Shown piece by piece: positions 7,773-16,278 of a DNA stretch of 64,000 nucleotides. The translations under genes and the position numbers were made by a program. This DNA is from Gluconobacter kanchanaburiensis NBRC 103587 (GTDB lineage Bacteria; Pseudomonadota; Alphaproteobacteria; Acetobacterales; Acetobacteraceae). The stretch's first letter is position 1; every line of letters starts with the position of its first letter. The DNA lies in assembly GCF_007988905.1 (NCBI RefSeq), contig NZ_BJVA01000001.1:124001-188000 (forward strand). Direction: 5' to 3'. The notes beneath the pieces were generated by a model that was not told the origin of the DNA, made no database searches, and was given only the letters and a program-made list of their open reading frames with translations.

Positions 7773-9932
7773 TCAACGGCTCATCGAGCCTTCCATTTTC
7801 AATCCCATAGGGCCAGACCAGCTATCCGATGCCAGGTATGGACCCGCGCTATGAATCTGAAGCGCCAGGATAGCTGTGTTGTAAACCGTCCGAGAGCGAA
7901 GCGGCAGCAGTGCATTTCCATTTGTCCAGCGCATCGCAGCGTTTTCGACATTGTTCCATCCAGACAGATCAATGTCATGCAAATGGCAGATTAACCTCGT
8001 TGTTATGTCAGATTCAAAAAGCTCGATAGAACCGACCAATACACCAAGTATACGGCGATCATCCAGAAAAGGACCGATCACATCGCACGGCCGGCTGGCA
8101 TTGGACAAAATACGAACGGACCTTACGCCAGAAGGGATCTTGAACATGACCCGATCTTTCGCCTTGCGGATAGGATGAAGAATTTGCCCGGCTTCAGTGA
8201 CAAGACGTAACCCATCTTCGTATGTCAGAATCGGAGCTTGCGACCGCCCCGAATATTCGACGTGATCGGCCCGTGACTGAAGGCTACGAAACAGAGGTTC
8301 AACAAAATGGCGCGAAACATCGAGCGGGGCCGCCGCATCATCCCAAGTTAAATTACGGCTCTGCCTAATTGAGACAACCGGACCGTTCTGATCGAAGGCG
8401 CGTCTGTTACCGGTATCGAGGTAGCTTTCAGTTAATACACCATCGGCCATAATGACAGAGTGGTCCTCTGTCTCCACATGATAATAATCGTAAGATACTA
8501 TGCTTTTATCGAAAAAAATCGAACGTCCGTTGATAAGCATTCGTACCGGGACGAACCGACCATCAAGAAACAGACAATGTTCTGATGTAATGAGCATGTC
8601 TTTGTAGGGAACGTTGTGTGCAATCGCCCCTTTTAACAGACGCACTGGATAGCCAGATTCATCATCCGGCAAACGCGTTCTAACGACCGCACGCGAGTGG
8701 CCTACCCACGTCACCTGCCTGATGGTGCCCTTTGTTACGTCGTCATCAAAGGCAATAATGTGATCACCGATCTGGATCTCTTCTATGGGAATATCGCCTT
8801 TGGACGTACGTATACGGCTTCCTCTGCAAAAGCAGGCCCCTACAGATACGCTCAGAATGGCAGTGTTGCTTCCGTAAGTCTTACCAAAACTCTGAGACCC
8901 GCCACTTCCGGCAACAACTGTATCTGAAAGATTCGGAAGGGCAAAATTCGTAAGACCATTACCGCCGTAAGTTGTGCCTAAAAGGGCAAAAAGCGCCTGG
9001 TTTTGAGCAATGGGTAGCAGTGTACCATTCGCCAATACCCACCCCTGAGGAATGGAGGCTGCTGATCCCGCGTAAGCACGAATTTCGCCCATGACGGGAC
9101 CACTATCGCTACCTGAATTAGGAAAAGCGCCGCTAACACAGATAATGTAATTTAGTGCGAGCCCGGGAGCACGATTGTCAAAGGACGTACCGTTGCCTCC
9201 ATCGGACACGGGGACGTTCGCATTACTCAGAGAGACTGTCTGCTTTCCCACAACAGCCCCCAGTTTTAACGTGCTGGATGTCCCGATAATGCTGCGCCCA
9301 GTCAGATTAGGCAGCGCAAATGTTGCCTGTCCATCTCCGCCATAAGTAGTGCCAATGACCGCATACAACTGGGGGTATTCGGCGATAGGCAGTAATTGCC
9401 CAGCTGCCACAAGAAACTGACCACCAGAGATCATGAAGGTTGACCCCGCAAAAGCGTCAACCTCTCCCACAAATCCCGGCGAAGACGAGTCACTCGTCAC
9501 GCGAATGAGATAATTGACGTTCAGTGAAGGTTGAGCGTTATCCACTGATTGGCTGACGCCACCCAATGCCGGCGGCAACTGGTCGTCGGTCAGCGTGGTC
9601 TGGCTTTCGCCAGTCACCTGTCCCAAAGACGCACTGCTTTGGCTTCCTACTTCTACTTTTCCTGTCAGATCTGGAAGATTGAAATTCTGACTACCATCTC
9701 CACCATATATCGTACCAAGAAGAACAAACAACGACTCGTTGCCCTTAATGGCAAGAAGCTGACCCTGATTCTTTAAGGTGACTGACGTTAAAATATTGTC
9801 AAAAGCAAAGGTTCGGATCATTGCTATCGGCATATCCGAGGAGCTTGCGGCAGATAGAAAGCTGCCGCTGACGACAATTGCCTGCGTCAACGTTATAGTC
9901 TGCTGATTATTGTCAAATGTCCCAGTAGTCAT
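7773..9932 (-). CDS. Three tail-collar repeats plus Hint (hedgehog/intein) domain protein
   Basis: The 719-residue product contains three copies of the phage tail-collar/microcystin-dependent-protein motif, at about residues 56-95 (YGGDGSQNFNLPDLTGKV), 178-215 (YGGDGQATFALPNLTGRS) and 302-340 (YGGNGLTNFALPNLSDTV). The third copy runs straight into a Hint domain starting at about Cys367 (CFCRGSRIRTSKGDIPIEEI, then IGDHIIAFD). Hint domains of this kind resemble the self-processing modules of hedgehog proteins and inteins; in bacteria many are of unknown function. The about 200 C-terminal residues after the Hint region are unrecognised. No signal peptide is seen. The gene is AT-richer than the core genes by eye, suggesting acquisition. 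It is the first gene of the minus-strand tail-like set. The domain calls are good; the biological role is open. Confidence 0.75.
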   Translation of the reverse strand: MTTGTFDNNQQTITLTQAIVVSGSFLSAASSSDMPIAMIRTFAFDNILTSVTLKNQGQLLAIKGNESLFVLLGTIYGGDGSQNFNLPDLTGKVEVGSQSSASLGQVTGESQTTLTDDQLPPALGGVSQSVDNAQPSLNVNYLIRVTSDSSSPGFVGEVDAFAGSTFMISGGQFLVAAGQLLPIAEYPQLYAVIGTTYGGDGQATFALPNLTGRSIIGTSSTLKLGAVVGKQTVSLSNANVPVSDGGNGTSFDNRAPGLALNYIICVSGAFPNSGSDSGPVMGEIRAYAGSAASIPQGWVLANGTLLPIAQNQALFALLGTTYGGNGLTNFALPNLSDTVVAGSGGSQSFGKTYGSNTAILSVSVGACFCRGSRIRTSKGDIPIEEIQIGDHIIAFDDDVTKGTIRQVTWVGHSRAVVRTRLPDDESGYPVRLLKGAIAHNVPYKDMLITSEHCLFLDGRFVPVRMLINGRSIFFDKSIVSYDYYHVETEDHSVIMADGVLTESYLDTGNRRAFDQNGPVVSIRQSRNLTWDDAAAPLDVSRHFVEPLFRSLQSRADHVEYSGRSQAPILTYEDGLRLVTEAGQILHPIRKAKDRVMFKIPSGVRSVRILSNASRPCDVIGPFLDDRRILGVLVGSIELFESDITTRLICHLHDIDLSGWNNVENAAMRWTNGNALLPLRSRTVYNTAILALQIHSAGPYLASDSWSGPMGLKMEGSMSR

Positions 9933-10164
9933 GCAGATGCGCGCCTTTGATACTTTTTTCTGTCGTATTTGGCGTAAGAAAAGATCACATACACAAATGC
10001 ATCTCTGTAAAATGGACTGTTTTTAAAAGACATGCTGCCAGTTTCGATCTCGGCCTCAAAAAAAACAAGTCGAAACATGAATCTCACCAAAAATGCGACA
10101 AAGGGATTTCCTTCATCCGGCAGACCTCTAAAGATGACGCCTGATCATTTTGTTGGGCATTTGT

Positions 10165-11070
10165 ATGACATACGCTGACTTTACACCCTCCGATCACAAA
10201 ACCGTGCCAACCTACACAGTTGATGATTTGATGGCATTGCCTAGCTTCCTTCAGTGCCTGAATTTCTGTAACCACCAACTTCTGTCGATCCACAGGCAAA
10301 TGCCGCGGGAAGTCCGCTATGTCGCTGATTTACGTCGCTGGGTTATGACCCACGGCGCACTTGCATTGCATTTTTCACACCAGATTAATCCGGATCTTCC
10401 ACCACTCACGGCAACCAATCTTTTTCGTGAGGTCGAGCATACGGGAATAGCCAGTCCCAATACGGTCACGAGCTATCTGAAAGAAATTCATACACGGGGC
10501 TATATCACCTTGCTGCCCAAAGCAGACCAGCGTGTGCGGGCCTATGCCATGACAGAATTTTCTGAAAAAATGTTTTATCTCTATCTTCAGATCAATCTGC
10601 AGGGACTGGATCTGATCGATGGTGCCGGGCGTGCTGAGATCGCCAGTACAGATCCGCGAATTTTAACCCACATGCACCCGATTTTTGCGCGGCGCATGCT
10701 CAATGACCCGGTCTATTATGCGCCGCCGCCGTCGATTGCGCCCCTGGTCAACACAACGATTGGCATTTCTGTTCTCAATGAAATGACACGAGCACAGAAA
10801 GAGACATCGTCGGACGCCAGTCGCGCTTATGTTGATCTTGGCAGCGCTAGTGCAATGGCCAAGCACTATGGTGTTTCTCGCGGGAACGTCGCCCGATTGC
10901 TGTCAAAAGTGCAAAATGCTGGCCACTATGGGCAAGATGATCGAGGCACATGGGTTTCAGCGCAACTGTTAGAAGACCATTATGTTCTACAAGCCCTTAA
11001 AATAGCTCATAGCGCATCAGCCTTCATCGAGGCACAGAAGCTGAGAGCAGAGGAGGCTGCGACGATGTAA
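10165..11070 (+). CDS. Regulator-like protein with two winged-helix segments
   Basis: A 301-residue soluble protein with two helix-turn-helix-like regions: one at about residues 90-125 (NLFREVEHTGIASPNTVTSY then LKEIHTRGYITLLPKADQR) and one near 233-262 (SAMAKHYGVSRGNVARLLSK). Both resemble DNA-binding winged helices in which a short recognition helix is followed by a beta hairpin. No ligand or receiver domain is visible. I start it at ATG 10165 instead of the in-frame TTG at 10150; neither has a strong ribosome-binding site. It is transcribed divergently from the collar-Hint gene across 232 bases and could control that island, but this is inference. I do not recognise a named family. Confidence 0.6.
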   Translation: MTYADFTPSDHKTVPTYTVDDLMALPSFLQCLNFCNHQLLSIHRQMPREVRYVADLRRWVMTHGALALHFSHQINPDLPPLTATNLFREVEHTGIASPNTVTSYLKEIHTRGYITLLPKADQRVRAYAMTEFSEKMFYLYLQINLQGLDLIDGAGRAEIASTDPRILTHMHPIFARRMLNDPVYYAPPPSIAPLVNTTIGISVLNEMTRAQKETSSDASRAYVDLGSASAMAKHYGVSRGNVARLLSKVQNAGHYGQDDRGTWVSAQLLEDHYVLQALKIAHSASAFIEAQKLRAEEAATM

Positions 11071-11162
11071 TGATCGATTTCCACATGAACTGGTAGCACC
11101 TGGAGAGATCGAAAAACTGTTGGTTGATGCAGTTTTGTCCTGATTTCTCAGTTTTGGGGTGG

Positions 11163-11560
11163 TTACCATGGTGGCCCCCTCTTTCTGTGCTTCGAGCAGA
11201 GTGAGGATTTCATGCTTCGGCTTGCCAAGCAGCGAATATTATAGACGACATTGGTTGGCCCGATCCTCATTGCCTTTTGAGCGATAAGCCGTGTCGGCCC
11301 AGCCATGAGAAGCCGTATCAAAACGATCAAACAGTCTTTCAATCGCAATGATCTGTGTCGGGCGTTCGCGGAACAGCCGGATTATTCTGGTGTCAGGTAC
11401 ACGATCCGGCAGGGCTGGACCGAGAAAGCGTATGAAGGAAAGGCTATCGTTAATCAGGTATTCTGTCCGCTCATCGGACAGGTTGTTCTGCATCTGGATC
11501 ACTCGACCGAGCTTGGTGCTGTCCAACCTCTCCCGGAAGATGTCAAACCTTCTGAAAAAC
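11163..11560 (-). pseudogene. Second IS5-type transposase remnant
   Basis: Minus-strand reading gives transposase pieces: LSDERTEYLINDSLSFIRFL, then PDTRIIRLFRERPTQI and IERLFDRFDTA, which match the N-terminal third of an IS5-type transposase. Directly after this follow GWADTAYRSKGNE (from the catalytic core) and, in another frame, IGPTNVVYNIRCLA, the typical C-terminal end. Most of the DDE core is deleted and the frame is shifted, so the element is dead. It belongs to a different transposase lineage from the remnant at 842-1300. Its edge lies about 30 bases from the 3' end of the tRNA-Arg gene. Confidence 0.7.
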
Positions 11561-11589
11561 TGACAGAATATAGCGATTTTTGAGATTGG

Positions 11590-11666
11590 TGGTGGACCTG
11601 ACGCGATTCGAACGCGTGACCTTTGCCTTCGGAGGGCAACGCTCTATCCAGCTGAGCTACAGGTCC
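11590..11666 (-). tRNA. tRNA-Arg (anticodon CCG)
   Basis: The minus strand folds as a 77-base tRNA with CCA encoded. The acceptor stem pairs GGACCTG with CAGGTCC. The D arm contains AGCTCAGCTGGATAGAGC. The anticodon stem TTGCC/GGCAA holds the loop CTCCGAA, giving anticodon CCG (reads CGG, arginine). The T arm is GTCACGCGTTCGAATCGCGTC-like with the TTCGAAT loop. The gene borders an IS remnant on one side and the hydrolase gene on the other, at the edge of the accessory region. Confidence 0.95.
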
Positions 11667-11745
11667 ATGTGGGTTCAGATAACTGCTTCGGCGACAGATT
11701 GCCAGCCCCATTTTTCATGAAACATATGGCGTCCGCGTCAGGCCC

Positions 11746-12771
11746 TTACGGAAAAGTCCGGGTCTGGGCTGTGGCCTTCCACGCAGCGGCGGCGATGTCT
11801 CCGCCTGATGGTAGGAAGCGGTTCGGGGCAGCCAGCCACGAAACAGCGTCCTGCGCGGCCCCCCGGCGATCCCGGCTGAGAAGATGGTGCGCGCCAGGCA
11901 GTTCGTCGATCCGCGTGTCCGGAGGCAGTTTGCGAAGCAGGCGTGCCGTGAAGGGTGGCAGGACGAACTGGTCCCGGCCGCCGAAAATGATGAGCAGCGG
12001 GGTCCGGGCTCGGGGAGCGGCCTTGTAGGCGGCCTGCATCAGAAGGGTCAGGCCGTAAAGTGGATGGATCGTCGAACTGTGCAGGGTGAGGGGATCGAAA
12101 TACATCCGGCGGAGTGCCTTGAGATTGTCGCTTGCGACCCGGTGGCCGGGTACGGCTGATCCGTCGAGCTTCCAGTGCGGGGCCAGTACATCCATGCCCC
12201 CCAGAATGCTCTCCCAGGGCTGACCGATATTCAGTGCCGCCGGGGCAAGCAGGATCGTACTGCGGATATAGGGTGTGTCTGTTGTGGCCAGCAGCAGGGC
12301 TATGGCCCCCCCCATGCTTTCTCCCATGACGTGAATGGGAGTGTCCGGATAATGGGCGTGCAGCCAGAGCACCTGTTCGCGGGTGTCCTGCACCAACCTT
12401 GCCGTGCTGCTCCAGCTACCCCGGTCCGCTGTCTGTCCGAAGCCGCGAATGTCCGGGGCGGCCAGGGTAAAGCCTGCGGACGTGAAGGTCGGGCCAGCGA
12501 ATTCCCATGCGTCCCGGCTGTCTCCATATCCATGCAGGGCAAGAATGATGCCACGTGGTTTGGGTGTGGTGGCCGGGTAGAGGCGAAGCGGAATATGGGC
12601 GCCGTCCGACATGGCGAGTGTCAGCGTCGGGGGGATCAGGGCCGTTTCCTGCGCTGTTGGGTGCAGGTTTGGCAGAGGCGGCGCCGTGCAGGCCTGAAGT
12701 GCCAGCAGGCAGAGCACTCCGCAGGAAAGACGTGCGAGGCGGTTTGAAACGGAAGGGAATGGGCCTATCAT
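11746..12771 (-). CDS. Lipoprotein alpha/beta hydrolase (lysophospholipase/monoacylglycerol lipase-like)
   Basis: This 341-residue protein has an N-terminal signal with lipobox LALQAC, so it is probably an envelope lipoprotein. The hydrolase domain has the oxyanion motif LHGYGDSRDAW, the nucleophile elbow MGESMGGAI, the acid in FGGRDQFV and the histidine in GAHHLL, all in canonical order for a serine hydrolase of the lysophospholipase group. The natural substrate is unknown, probably a lipid ester. I choose ATG 12771 because it starts right before the signal peptide; a longer in-frame start at 12819 would reach within three bases of the divergent polA start codon. It is divergent from polA. 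Confidence 0.8.
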   Translation of the reverse strand: MIGPFPSVSNRLARLSCGVLCLLALQACTAPPLPNLHPTAQETALIPPTLTLAMSDGAHIPLRLYPATTPKPRGIILALHGYGDSRDAWEFAGPTFTSAGFTLAAPDIRGFGQTADRGSWSSTARLVQDTREQVLWLHAHYPDTPIHVMGESMGGAIALLLATTDTPYIRSTILLAPAALNIGQPWESILGGMDVLAPHWKLDGSAVPGHRVASDNLKALRRMYFDPLTLHSSTIHPLYGLTLLMQAAYKAAPRARTPLLIIFGGRDQFVLPPFTARLLRKLPPDTRIDELPGAHHLLSRDRRGAAQDAVSWLAAPNRFLPSGGDIAAAAWKATAQTRTFP

Positions 12772-12821
12772 CGCGGAGATTTTAGAACGTCCGCTCCTTT
12801 GGGGCGAGAAGGGAGACATTC

Positions 12822-15656
12822 GTGACGCCAGAAAAGCCCGATTTGGAGAAGCCTGATTCGGGAAAGCCTCATCTGGTCCTGATCGACGGGTCTGGTTTCA
12901 TCTTCCGTGCGTTCCATGCCCTGCCACCGATGAGCAGCCCTCAGGGCGTGCCGGTCAATGCGGTCTATGGCTTTACGAACATGTTGTCGCGTCTGCTGCG
13001 TGACCATGTGGGAACGCATCTGGCGGTGATTTTCGACGCTGGCCGCGTGACGTTCCGCAACGAAATCTACCCGCAGTACAAGGCGCACCGGCCGGAAGCT
13101 CCCGAAGATCTGCGCCCGCAGTTCGGTCTGATCCGCGACGCCACGGCTGCTTTTAATGTGCCGTCGATCGAGCTTGAGGGCTGGGAGGCGGATGACCTTC
13201 TCGCGGCCTATGCGAAAGCGGTCGTGGAAGAGGGCGGATGCTGCACCATCATTTCGTCCGACAAGGATCTGATGCAGCTCGTGCGTCCCGGCGTTGAGCT
13301 GATGGACCCGATGAAGCAGAAGCCGATCCGTGAGGCTGAGGTCGAGGCCAAGTTCGGCGTGCGCCCTGATCAGGTCGTGGACGTTCAGGCGCTGATGGGG
13401 GATTCGACGGATAACGTGCCCGGCGTTCCCGGGATTGGTCCAAAGGGTGCGGCGCAGCTCGTCAACGAATATGGTACGCTGGAGCAGATCCTCGCGGCTG
13501 CTCCGGGTATGAAAGCGTCCAAGCGGCGCGACAATCTGATCGAACATGCCGAGGCCGCGCGCATGTCCCGCAAGCTGGTGCTGCTGGACGAGAACGCGCC
13601 GATGCCGCAGCCGATCAGCGAACTCGGATGCCGCGAGCCGGTTCGCGAAACGCTGCGGGACTGGCTGGAGGAGATGGGTTTCCATTCCACCATCCAGCGC
13701 ATGGGGCTGGGTCTGGCGGCCAAGCCGCGCCCCTTCACGCGTCAAATCGTTCGGCCCGAAGACAAGGCTGCTGAACGCGACGAAGCTGCGGCCGTCACGG
13801 TCCCCGACGCGCCTTATGGCCCTTACGAAACCGTCACGGATCTGGAGGCGCTGGATCGCTGGATCGCGGAGGCCCGGACGGCGGGTGTGGTGGCTGTTGA
13901 TACCGAGACGGACAGTCTCAATGCGCGTCAGGCCCATATGGTCGGGCTCTCGCTATCAGTTGCGCCGGGGAAGGCCTGTTATGTGCCGTTCCTGCATGAA
14001 GTCACGCGCGATCTGCTGGAAGAGGCTCCGGCAGATGAGCCCGCCAGCCGCCAGCTTGATCGTACAGAGGCGCTGGAGCGTCTGGGTCCGCTGTTGCGCG
14101 ATGCATCCGTCCTCAAGGTATTTCAGAACGCGAAATACGATCTGACCGTTTTTCGCGGCGCTGGCATTCCCGAGATCACGCCCATCGATGACACGATGCT
14201 TATTTCCTATGCCCAGTCCGCAGGTGAGCACGGGCAGGGGATGGACGAACTTTCCCAACTGCATCTGGGTCACACGCCCATCACTTATGACTCTGTAACG
14301 GGAACGGGTCGCAAGCGCATTCCCTTCACACAGGTCGCGATCGAGGCAGCGACGGCTTATGCCGCCGAGGATGCGGACGTCACGCTGCGTCTGTGGCAGG
14401 TGCTGCATCCGCCGTTGCGGACCCGACAGGCACTGGCGCTGTATGAAGAAATCGAACGTCCACTGATCCAGATCCTGACGGATATGGAAGATGTCGGCAT
14501 CAAGGTGGACGCCACAGAACTGCGCCGCATGTCCGTCGATTTTGCCGAACGCATGGGAGCGATTGAGCAGGAAATCCATGAACAGGTTGGGCGCAGCTTC
14601 AATGTTGGCTCTCCCAAGCAGCTTGGCGAAATCCTGTTCGACGAAATGGGTCTTCCTGGCGGAAAGCGGACGAAAAGCGGAAGCTGGGGCACGGATTCCG
14701 GAGTTCTGGAATCACTGGCCGAGCAGGGGCATGACCTGCCGCGCAAAATTCTGGAGTGGCGCCAACTCGCCAAGCTGAAATCGACCTATGCCGATGCGCT
14801 GGTCCAGCAGATGGATCAAGACACGCAGCGGGTCCACACGTCCTTCCAGATGGCGATCACTACGACGGGCCGTCTGTCGTCCAACGAGCCGAACCTTCAG
14901 AACATTCCTATCCGGACGGAGGAAGGCGCGCGCATCCGCAAGGCGTTCGTGGCGGCTCCCGGCTGCGTTCTGCTCTCGGCGGATTACAGTCAGATCGAAC
15001 TGCGCCTTCTGGCTCATGTCGCACAGATCGAACCTTTGCTTGAGGCGTTCCGTCTGGGTCAGGACATTCATGCCCGCACGGCGTCTGAAGTCTTCGGTAT
15101 CCCGCTCGAAGGCATGGACCCGCTGACCCGTCGCCGGGCCAAGGCCATCAATTTCGGCATTATTTACGGTATCTCGGCTTTCGGTCTGGCGCAGCAGCTC
15201 CAGATTTCTCCGGGTGAAGCACGTTCCTATATTGATGCCTATTTCGCCCGATATCCCGGTATCCGCGCCTATATGGAGCGGACCAAGGAAGAGGCGAAGA
15301 AGCACGGCTATGTCACCACGCCGTTTGGGCGTCGTTGCTATGTGCCGGGCATTGCCGAAAAGAACGGTGCCCGTCGTGCATATGCGGAGCGTCAGGCCAT
15401 CAATGCCCCGCTTCAGGGCGGTGCGGCGGATATTATCAAGCGTGCCATGGTCCATTTGGCGCGGCGTTTGCCCGAAACGGGGCTGAAAGCGAAAATGGTT
15501 CTTCAGGTGCACGATGAACTGCTCTTCGAAGTTGAAGAGCAGGATGCGAAAGCACTGGCGGAGTTTGTCCGCACAGAAATGGAAGGGGCCGCCAAACTCG
15601 ACGTGGCCCTTGAAGTAGAAACCGGTATCGGCCCCAGCTGGGCTGACGCACATTAA
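12822..15656 (+). CDS. polA: DNA polymerase I
   Basis: DNA polymerase I fills gaps and removes RNA primers during replication and repair. The 944-residue protein has all three modules. The N-terminal 5'-3' exonuclease starts with LIDGSGFIFRAFHALPPMSS. The 3'-5' proofreading domain keeps its acidic residues (AVDTETDSL, NAKYDLTVF, YAAEDADVTL), so proofreading should be active. The polymerase domain carries motif A DYSQIELRLLAH, motif B RRAKAINFGIIYGIS and motif C QVHDELLFEV. Translation starts at GTG 12822, preceded by a good ribosome-binding site (GAGAAGGGAGA). A SCO1-like gene follows 13 bases later and may be co-transcribed. Confidence 0.98.
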   Translation: MTPEKPDLEKPDSGKPHLVLIDGSGFIFRAFHALPPMSSPQGVPVNAVYGFTNMLSRLLRDHVGTHLAVIFDAGRVTFRNEIYPQYKAHRPEAPEDLRPQFGLIRDATAAFNVPSIELEGWEADDLLAAYAKAVVEEGGCCTIISSDKDLMQLVRPGVELMDPMKQKPIREAEVEAKFGVRPDQVVDVQALMGDSTDNVPGVPGIGPKGAAQLVNEYGTLEQILAAAPGMKASKRRDNLIEHAEAARMSRKLVLLDENAPMPQPISELGCREPVRETLRDWLEEMGFHSTIQRMGLGLAAKPRPFTRQIVRPEDKAAERDEAAAVTVPDAPYGPYETVTDLEALDRWIAEARTAGVVAVDTETDSLNARQAHMVGLSLSVAPGKACYVPFLHEVTRDLLEEAPADEPASRQLDRTEALERLGPLLRDASVLKVFQNAKYDLTVFRGAGIPEITPIDDTMLISYAQSAGEHGQGMDELSQLHLGHTPITYDSVTGTGRKRIPFTQVAIEAATAYAAEDADVTLRLWQVLHPPLRTRQALALYEEIERPLIQILTDMEDVGIKVDATELRRMSVDFAERMGAIEQEIHEQVGRSFNVGSPKQLGEILFDEMGLPGGKRTKSGSWGTDSGVLESLAEQGHDLPRKILEWRQLAKLKSTYADALVQQMDQDTQRVHTSFQMAITTTGRLSSNEPNLQNIPIRTEEGARIRKAFVAAPGCVLLSADYSQIELRLLAHVAQIEPLLEAFRLGQDIHARTASEVFGIPLEGMDPLTRRRAKAINFGIIYGISAFGLAQQLQISPGEARSYIDAYFARYPGIRAYMERTKEEAKKHGYVTTPFGRRCYVPGIAEKNGARRAYAERQAINAPLQGGAADIIKRAMVHLARRLPETGLKAKMVLQVHDELLFEVEEQDAKALAEFVRTEMEGAAKLDVALEVETGIGPSWADAH

Positions 15657-15669
15657 AGACAGGAAGGTC

Positions 15670-16278
15670 ATGCAGACCAATCATGAACGCCGCAAGAAGG
15701 TCGGCAATCGCATCATCTGGGGCGTGTTCGCTGTGGCGGTCGTTCTGGGATATGTCGGCTTCCATCTGGCGTCTAACGGTGGGCCGGGTCTGCTGGTCCA
15801 GTCCAACGGTAATGAGGTCGGCGGCAGCTTCCGTCTGGACTCGCTGGGCGAAAGCACTGTGACCGAAGGCGATTTCCATAATACCTGGATGCTGGTCTGG
15901 TTCTTCGACGCCAACTGCCCCGAGGAAAAGTGCAAGCCTGTGCTGAAGAGCATGGAGCAGGCACTGGTCACGCTGCGTCCGGAAGGCATTCGCGTTTCAC
16001 CTCTCGCCGTGTCCCTCAATCCGTTCGACGAGGCTGACCCGCTTAAGGAATATGTCCTGCCCGTCGCACCGCATGTCATGCCGTTCACGGGCACGCCGAA
16101 CATGATCAAGGCCATGACGGCTGAATATCATGCGCCGCTCCAGAAGGAGGGGGACCATTTCGTCCCTGCGCCGCAGATCGTCATCATGGACCCGAATGCG
16201 CGTTATGCCGGCACTATTCCAGCTGATGGCAACGCAGATGCTCTGATCGCGCGTCTGCGTGAACTGGCGAAGCGCTGA
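15670..16278 (+). CDS. SCO1/SenC-like membrane-anchored thioredoxin-fold protein
   Basis: A 202-residue protein with one N-terminal membrane anchor (about residues 13-30) followed by a periplasmic thioredoxin-like domain similar to SCO1/SenC, which deliver copper to cytochrome oxidase or act in thiol redox. The expected CxxxC copper motif appears as CPEEKC, with four residues between the cysteines, and the usual histidine before the final strand (typically DH then a DP-containing strand) is displaced: GDHFVPAPQIVIMDPNARYA. Copper binding is therefore doubtful, and a divergent role is possible. It sits between polA and a substrate-binding protein gene, whose ATG directly follows this stop codon. 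Confidence 0.65.
   Translation: MQTNHERRKKVGNRIIWGVFAVAVVLGYVGFHLASNGGPGLLVQSNGNEVGGSFRLDSLGESTVTEGDFHNTWMLVWFFDANCPEEKCKPVLKSMEQALVTLRPEGIRVSPLAVSLNPFDEADPLKEYVLPVAPHVMPFTGTPNMIKAMTAEYHAPLQKEGDHFVPAPQIVIMDPNARYAGTIPADGNADALIARLRELAKR

Noticed and set aside
11499-11711. Open frame reading GPVAQLDRALPSEGKG
   Set aside because: This is the common false protein produced by translating a tRNA-Arg gene; it covers the tRNA at 11590-11666.
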